Source: Pseudomonadota bacterium (lineage in GTDB: Bacteria > Pseudomonadota > Gammaproteobacteria > Burkholderiales > Burkholderiaceae_E). Taken from it: a DNA stretch of 64,000 nucleotides. Position numbers and translations under genes: made by a program. The DNA is taken from assembly GCA_963204785.1 (NCBI GenBank), contig CAUJHG010000041.1, positions 1-64,000 of the forward strand. The letters run 5' to 3'. The notes under the pieces were generated by a model that was not told where the DNA came from, searched no databases, and worked only from the letters and a program-made list of their open reading frames with translations. Shown in pieces: positions 59,571 to 64,000 of this stretch. Positions within the stretch are counted from its first letter, which is position 1. Every line of letters starts with the position of its first letter.

Positions 59571-60347
59571 ATGAGCATGATCCTGTCGGAACGTCGTGGC
59601 GATATCGCCGTCCTCACGCTGAACAATCCGGCGCAATACAACGCGATCGCTGCCGGACTGATCGAAGAGCTGTTCGCCGCAGTCGACCGCGCGGCCGCAT
59701 CGGGCGATGTCCGGTGCATCGTCATCACCGGTGCCGGAAAAGGGTTCTGCGCCGGCGCGCAATTCGGTGGCGATACCTTCTCGAGGGGTGCGGCGATCGG
59801 CGATGGCATGCGCTCGACGATCAACCCCATGATCGAGAAGCTGCGCGCTTCGCGGATCCCCATCGTGGCGGCCGTCAACGGACCGGCTGCCGGTGCTGGC
59901 GTGGGCGTCGCGCTGGCAGCAGACATCGTGATCGCGGCCCGGTCGGCGCGATTCATCCTGAGCTTCGCGCGGCTCGGCGCGGTTCTGGACGGAGGTACGT
60001 CGTTGTTCATCCAGCGCGCCATCGGCACCGCCCGCGCCCGTGCGCTTGCGATGCTCGCCGAGCCGCTGCCTGCCGAGGTAGCGGCTGAGTGGGGGCTGAT
60101 CTGGAAGGTCGTCGATGACACGGCGCTGCTCGATGAAGCCATGGCGGTGGCGCGCCGGCTCGCCGACGGTCCGCCGATCGCACTCGGTGAGATCAAGGCG
60201 CAGCTCGAGAGCGCGTGGAGTGCGCCGCTGGCGGTCGCGCTGGACGACGAGGCGACCGCGCAGTCGCGTGCGTTCGTGACGGAAGACCTGCGCGAAGGCG
60301 CAGCGGCTTTCGTCGAGAAGCGGACCGCACGCTTCAAGGGAAGATGA
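59571..60347 (+). CDS. Crotonase-fold enoyl-CoA isomerase-like protein
   Basis: A 258-residue crotonase-family protein with FCAGAQFGGD and NGPAAGAGVGVALAAD oxyanion-hole motifs. Hydratase glutamate positions are Gly and Phe. The Asp of GAVLDGGTSLFIQRAIG aligns with the PaaG-type catalytic Asp. It probably relocates a double bond to make a substrate for the MaoC hydratase of the same operon. GAGGAGG precedes the ATG, and the dehydrogenase follows within 10 bases of its stop. Confidence 0.88.
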   Translation: MSMILSERRGDIAVLTLNNPAQYNAIAAGLIEELFAAVDRAAASGDVRCIVITGAGKGFCAGAQFGGDTFSRGAAIGDGMRSTINPMIEKLRASRIPIVAAVNGPAAGAGVGVALAADIVIAARSARFILSFARLGAVLDGGTSLFIQRAIGTARARALAMLAEPLPAEVAAEWGLIWKVVDDTALLDEAMAVARRLADGPPIALGEIKAQLESAWSAPLAVALDDEATAQSRAFVTEDLREGAAAFVEKRTARFKGR

Positions 60348-60357
60348 GGTGATCCGC

Positions 60358-61503
60358 ATGGAAGGTATCTACTCCCCGGCCTGGATGACGCCGGAGGTCG
60401 CACAGTTCCGCGAGGCGGCGCGCCGCTTCGCCAGGGAGCATCTGGAGCCCGCCGATCTCGAGTGGCGCGCCGACAGGCAGGCAAGCCGCGCTGCATGGCG
60501 CAAGGCAGGCGAACTGGGCCTGATCCTGCCGGACGTGCCCGAGGAATATGGCGGCGCTGGCGGCACGCCCGCGCACGCCGCAGTGGCGTTCGAGGCGGTC
60601 GCCTACAGCGGCAACACCGGCCTTGGCCTCGGGCTGAACTACATCGTCGGCCACTACCTGCTGCGCTATGGCACCGAGGCCCAGAAGCGTCGCTGGCTGC
60701 CCGGCCTGGCCAGCGGCGAGGTGGTGGGAGCAATCGCGATGACCGAGCCAGGCACCGGCTCGGACCTGCAGGCGGTGCGCACGCGCGCCGAGCGGCGCGG
60801 CGAAAGCTACGTGATCAACGGCTCGAAGATCTTCATCTCGAACGGTCAGCTCTGCGACATGGTGGTGGTGGTCACCAAGACAGACCCCTCGCAGGGCTCC
60901 AAGGGGGTGTCGCTGATCATCGTCGATGCGGCCACTCCCGGCTTCCGGCGCGGCAAGGCGCTGGACAAGCTGGGCATGGAGGGGCAGGACACCTCGGAGA
61001 TGTTCTTCGACGACTGCACCGTGCCTGCAGACTGCCTGCTCGGCGGGCAGGAGGGACGAGGCTTCTACCAGCTGATGGAACAGCTGGCCTTCGAGCGGGC
61101 GCAGATCGCGGTCAATGCGGTGGGGGCGATGACCCGGGCTTACGACCTGGCCCTGGAGTACGTGAAGCAGCGCAGCGCGTTCGGCCAGGCGCTGATCGAT
61201 TTCCAGAACACCCGCTTCGTGCTGGCCGATGTGAAGGCCACGGTGCTTGCCTCGAGCACCTTCGCAGACCTGATCGTCCAGAAGTGGATCGACGGCAGCC
61301 TGGATCCGGCCACCGCCTCGATGGGCAAGTTCTGGCTCAGCGAGCGCCAGGGCGAGGTGATCGACCGCTGTCTGCAGCTCTTCGGCGGCTACGGATTCAT
61401 GCGCGAATATCCGATCGCGCGACTGTACGCGGATGCTCGCGCACAGCGCATCTATGGCGGCGCCAACGAGATCCAGCGGGAGCTGGTCGGGCGCACGCTC
61501 TGA
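60358..61503 (+). CDS. Acyl-CoA dehydrogenase, LCAD/IVD-like base position
   Basis: A 381-residue dehydrogenase. YGGAGGTPAHAAVAFEAVAY, AMTEPGTGSDLQAVRTRA and LFGGYGFMREYPIARLYADA are conserved. The C-terminal RIYGGANEIQRELV has Gly at the medium-chain catalytic position. A Glu in MEQLAFERAQIA supplies the alternative base, as in the enzyme at 15386. I favour the ATG at 60358 with GAGGTG upstream; a GTG at 60349 with AAGGGA upstream is nearly as good and adds three residues. It is the last gene of the operon from 53572. Confidence 0.92.
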   Translation: MEGIYSPAWMTPEVAQFREAARRFAREHLEPADLEWRADRQASRAAWRKAGELGLILPDVPEEYGGAGGTPAHAAVAFEAVAYSGNTGLGLGLNYIVGHYLLRYGTEAQKRRWLPGLASGEVVGAIAMTEPGTGSDLQAVRTRAERRGESYVINGSKIFISNGQLCDMVVVVTKTDPSQGSKGVSLIIVDAATPGFRRGKALDKLGMEGQDTSEMFFDDCTVPADCLLGGQEGRGFYQLMEQLAFERAQIAVNAVGAMTRAYDLALEYVKQRSAFGQALIDFQNTRFVLADVKATVLASSTFADLIVQKWIDGSLDPATASMGKFWLSERQGEVIDRCLQLFGGYGFMREYPIARLYADARAQRIYGGANEIQRELVGRTL

Positions 61504-61524
61504 GGACGTCGGCGCCCGCGGCCT

Positions 61525-62676
61525 TCAGTCCCGCTGCAGGGTGTGCACGTAGCAGACCGCGCCGATGCCGACCATGTGTGCGAGACCCACGCGCGCGCCG
61601 GCATGCTGGCGCGCGCCCGCGGCGCCGCGCAACTGGAGCGCGATCTCGCCGATCTGCCCTACCCCGGTCGGTCCGATCGGGTGGCCCATCGCGATCAGTC
61701 CGCCCGACGGGTTGATCGCGCAGCGCCCGCCGATGTTCCAGGCGCCGTCGATGAGCTGAGGGACTGCACTGCCCGGCTCGCACAGTCCCATCGCCTCGAC
61801 GTACTCGACCTCCTCGACCGTGAAGGCATCGTGCAGCTCGACGACGTCGAGCTGGTCGGGGCGCAGGCCTGCCTCGCGCAGTGCGATCGCGGTGGTCTCG
61901 GCGGTCAGGGTCGCATCGAAGCTGCCCGGGTCGGCGTAGACGCGCTCGCTGCGCGCGGCCGAACCGGTCACGCGCACCGGCTTGTCGCCGGCGACGCCGA
62001 GGCGCCGGATCGCGTCCTCGGAGGCGACGATCACCGCAGCCGCGCCTTCGCCGATCGGCGTGCACTGCAGGGTGGTGAAGTTGCCGGCGACGATCCGTCC
62101 GCCGAGGATCTCCTCGAGGCTGCGTTCCTTCTGCCGCTGTGCGTTGGGGTTCTTCGCGCCGTTCGCGTGGTTCTTGAGCGCCACGCGCGCGATGTCGTCG
62201 GGCGAGACTCCCCAGCGTTGCGCGTAGCGGTCGGCCAGCAGTGCGAAGTGGGTGAATGGGGCGATCGCGTCGTTGGCCAGGCTGCGGATGCCGCTCAGGG
62301 CCTCGGCGCCCACGAGCGGCGCGAGGGGCTTGTCCACGCCCAGCACCAGTGACACGTCCGAGATGCCGCTGCCGACCTCGATGCACGCCCTGCGGAAGGC
62401 GGCGGAGCCCGAGGCCGAGGCGTTCTCGATGTGCACCAGTTCGATTCCGCTGGCTCCGAGGTGGCGCAGGATCGGGCGGCCCGGAGCCATCGGCAGCAGT
62501 GCGGTGGCGACGTACGCGGTCTGGACCTCGGGCCACTCGATTCCGGCATCCGCGAGCGCGCCGCGCACCGCAGCCAGGCCCATGGTCACGAAGCTGGTCT
62601 CACTCGGGTTCTGGTAGGGATGCCAGCCGGCGCCGATCACGTAGACCGGGCGCATGTCCTTCAGGGTCTTCGTCAT
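61525..62676 (-). CDS. Thiolase-fold protein without catalytic cysteines (Ltp2-like aldolase candidate)
   Basis: A 383-residue third copy of the cysteine-less thiolase-fold protein. Ala86 replaces the nucleophile (ENASASGSAAF) and LHDAF replaces HDCF. The GHP His and NPSGG remain. It is almost collinear with the protein at 42115 from MTKTLKDMRPVYVIGAGWHP onward, which indicates a fairly recent duplication. Its DUF35 partner lies 16 bases upstream, and a dehydrogenase is upstream of that. It converges on the dehydrogenase at 61503 with only 21 bases between the stops. Confidence 0.85.
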   Translation of the reverse strand: MTKTLKDMRPVYVIGAGWHPYQNPSETSFVTMGLAAVRGALADAGIEWPEVQTAYVATALLPMAPGRPILRHLGASGIELVHIENASASGSAAFRRACIEVGSGISDVSLVLGVDKPLAPLVGAEALSGIRSLANDAIAPFTHFALLADRYAQRWGVSPDDIARVALKNHANGAKNPNAQRQKERSLEEILGGRIVAGNFTTLQCTPIGEGAAAVIVASEDAIRRLGVAGDKPVRVTGSAARSERVYADPGSFDATLTAETTAIALREAGLRPDQLDVVELHDAFTVEEVEYVEAMGLCEPGSAVPQLIDGAWNIGGRCAINPSGGLIAMGHPIGPTGVGQIGEIALQLRGAAGARQHAGARVGLAHMVGIGAVCYVHTLQRD

Positions 62677-62692
62677 GTCTGCCTCGTTTCGC

Positions 62693-63100
62693 TCAGCTCG
62701 CCGGGGTGAAGCGCAGGTCGACGATCGCTTCGTCGCTTTCGGTCCGGCCCACTTCGACGACGCAGGTCTGCATCGGTGTGCCGACGGGCAGGCGCTCGGT
62801 GCGGTCCTCGGCCAGCAGTGTTCGCACCACCGGTCCGTCGACGAGCCTGATCGAGGCCACGACGAAGGGCGTCCTCCGGTCCTTGGCGGCGTGCAGCAGC
62901 ACCCGGGCAGAGGCGACCAGGGAGCCGCGCCCTTCGAGAAGCGTCGGTTCGAGTGCATCCCCAGTGCGTCCGCAGACTTCACAGCCGTAGGTCTGCATCG
63001 GGAAGAAGACGTGTCCGCAGGCGCAGCGCCCGCCCTTCAGGCGTGCGAGGCCGACGCCCCCTTCGGGAAGCAGGTACAGCTCGGGTTTCAGGGCTTTCAT
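62693..63100 (-). CDS. DUF35 OB-fold/Zn-ribbon partner of the thiolase-fold protein
   Basis: A 135-residue protein with zinc-ribbon cysteines C26, C28, C40, C43 (CAC and CEVC around GHVFFPMQTYG) and an OB fold (GSLVASARVLLHAA, PFVVASIRLVDGPVVRTLL). It is very close to the copy at 43283. I set the start at 63100 (MKALKPELYLLP) to match that copy, with GAGAG upstream; an ATG at 63115 would add five residues. It is encoded between the partial dehydrogenase and the aldolase-like gene. Confidence 0.86.
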   Translation of the reverse strand: MKALKPELYLLPEGGVGLARLKGGRCACGHVFFPMQTYGCEVCGRTGDALEPTLLEGRGSLVASARVLLHAAKDRRTPFVVASIRLVDGPVVRTLLAEDRTERLPVGTPMQTCVVEVGRTESDEAIVDLRFTPAS

Positions 63101-63167
63101 CGCGATGGCTCTCATTGGATCGCGGAAGTGGGGATGTTGCCGCAGTCGCGGATCGTCGCGCATCGGC

Positions 63168-64000
63168 TCAGCGGCGCGTGCCCAGCAGCTCGCGCGCGAC
63201 CACCCAGCGGTGCACCTCGCTCGGCCCCTCGTAGATGCGCATCAGCCGCGTCTCGTTGGCCATCTGCTGCAGGGGAAGCTCCTTGGTCATTCCCATTGCG
63301 CCGAAGGTCTGCATCGCGTGATCGACGATCTCCCAGGCCATCTCGGTGGCGAAGACCTTGATCATCGAGACCTGCGTGCGCGCCTCCTCGCCGCGGTCGA
63401 TGCGGGCGGCGGCCTCGTAGGTCATCAGCCGCGCGGCGTGGATCTTCGTGGCGGCGTCGGCAACCCACCACTGGATCGCCTGGCGCTCGGAGAGCTTCGC
63501 ACCGAAGGTGCTGCGCTGGGGCGCGAACTCGCAGATCATCTCCAGCGCGCGCTGCGCGCGGCCGACGCACTTGGCCGCCATCTCGACCCGCCGGCTCGAC
63601 AGCCTGGCCTGCATCGGGGCGAAGCCCCTGCCCTCCTCGCCGAGCATCCGCGAGGCCGGCACCCGGCAGTCCTCGAGCGCGATCTCGTAGGTGCCGTGGC
63701 CGCCGAGCATCGGGATGCGGCGCAGCACGTGGAAGCCGGGTGTGTCCCGGTCGACGATGAACGCCGAGATCCCGCCGCGGGCGCCCTTCGTCCTGTCGGT
63801 CACCGCCATCACGATCGTCCAGTCCGCGCGCTGCGCGCGGCTGATCCAGATCTTGCGGCCGTTCAGCACCCAGTGGTCGCCGTCGCGCTCGGCGCGCGTG
63901 GTCATCCCGGCCGGGTCGCCGCCGGCGCCGGGCTCGGAGATTCCGATCGCCGAGACGGTCTCGCCGCGGACGTAGGGGGCGAGATAGCGCTCGCGCTGCG
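63168..64000 (-). CDS. Acyl-CoA dehydrogenase (N-terminal part outside window)
   Basis: The C-terminal 277 residues of a FAD-dependent dehydrogenase. The frame is open to the window edge and reads RYLAPYVRGETVSAIGISEP, then GAGGDPAGMTTRAERDG, the flavin-contact region. The ATG at 63905 is thus internal, and the true start lies to the right. RIYEGPSEVHRWVVARELLG carries the medium-chain-type catalytic Glu. FGAMGMTKELPLQQMANETR replaces the usual GGYG block. It precedes the DUF35-aldolase pair by 67 bases, so it probably makes the unsaturated precursor for that pair. Confidence 0.92.
   Translation of the reverse strand, partial: QRERYLAPYVRGETVSAIGISEPGAGGDPAGMTTRAERDGDHWVLNGRKIWISRAQRADWTIVMAVTDRTKGARGGISAFIVDRDTPGFHVLRRIPMLGGHGTYEIALEDCRVPASRMLGEEGRGFAPMQARLSSRRVEMAAKCVGRAQRALEMICEFAPQRSTFGAKLSERQAIQWWVADAATKIHAARLMTYEAAARIDRGEEARTQVSMIKVFATEMAWEIVDHAMQTFGAMGMTKELPLQQMANETRLMRIYEGPSEVHRWVVARELLGTRR

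Noticed and set aside
55631..60733. A 1,700-codon open frame on the minus strand, antisense to the thiolase-operon genes
   Set aside because: It covers seven well-supported plus-strand genes. Its translation is low-complexity, rich in Arg, His, Gly and Ala, with no recognisable domain. Long antisense frames are expected in GC-rich DNA with GC-ending codons.
1..64000. Mobile element, prophage, CRISPR array, tRNA or rRNA
   Set aside because: I found no transposase, integrase or phage-like protein, no regularly spaced short repeats, and no cloverleaf or rRNA-like stretch. The many paralogs look like gene duplication, not insertion sequences.

Overview
The window reads as chromosomal DNA of a GC-rich Gram-negative proteobacterium, most likely a betaproteobacterium of the Burkholderiales type. 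The reasons are uniformly high GC, codons ending in G or C, Shine-Dalgarno-led genes with GTG and TTG starts, several periplasmic binding proteins with Sec signals, and a NudC-type pyrophosphatase. The taxonomic call is an inference. I see no rRNA, tRNA, CRISPR array, transposase or phage gene. Two genes are cut by the window edges: a binding protein at the left and an acyl-CoA dehydrogenase at the right.

Left part (1-8.9 kb): the end of a peptide-type ABC importer operon (binding protein, two ATPases) translationally coupled to an unusual regulator made of two fused TetR units. Then follow a membrane-anchored Mrr-like nuclease-fold protein with a degenerate active site, a MATE exporter, nudC, and a 396-bp non-coding gap with DnaA-box-like 9-mers and an AT-rich palindrome. 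A MaoC-type hydratase follows the gap.

From 8.9 kb to the end the window is almost entirely acyl-CoA catabolism. It holds 5 acyl-CoA dehydrogenases, 4 acyl-CoA ligases, 6 crotonase-fold proteins (2 with both hydratase glutamates, 4 without), 4 short-chain dehydrogenases, 4 family III CoA-transferases or racemases, 1 true thiolase and a split MaoC hydratase. It also holds 3 pairs of a cysteine-less thiolase-fold protein with a DUF35 OB-fold/Zn-ribbon partner, 2 nitronate-monooxygenase-family flavoproteins, 3 Leu/Ile/Val-type binding proteins without any permease, and one complete peptide-type ABC importer. Three very large MalT-like LuxR regulators and one TetR regulator are interspersed.

The layout is modular. 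A small minus-strand operon (8.9-11.2 kb) diverges from a CoA-transferase and regulator (11.5-15.4 kb). A run of about 28 kb, all minus strand, spans 15.4-43.7 kb and contains several operons. From an AT-rich divergent promoter at 43.7-43.9 kb a plus-strand operon (CoA-transferase pair, dehydrogenase, ligase, SDR, hydratase) runs to 50.7 kb. A minus-strand regulator (50.7-53.5 kb) diverges from a second plus-strand operon (thiolase to dehydrogenase, 53.6-61.5 kb). The window closes with a third aldolase-like/DUF35 pair and a partial dehydrogenase on the minus strand.

Taken together the genes describe uptake, CoA activation (by ligase or CoA transfer), alpha,beta-dehydrogenation, hydration or isomerisation, hydroxyacyl oxidation, and C-C cleavage by both thiolysis and, probably, retro-aldol chemistry. 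The set of Ltp2-like/DUF35 pairs, MaoC heteromer, racemase-like CoA-transferase and nitronate-monooxygenase-like flavoproteins suggests branched, alicyclic, isoprenoid or steroid-like carboxylic acids rather than plain fatty acids. The actual substrate cannot be read from the sequence.
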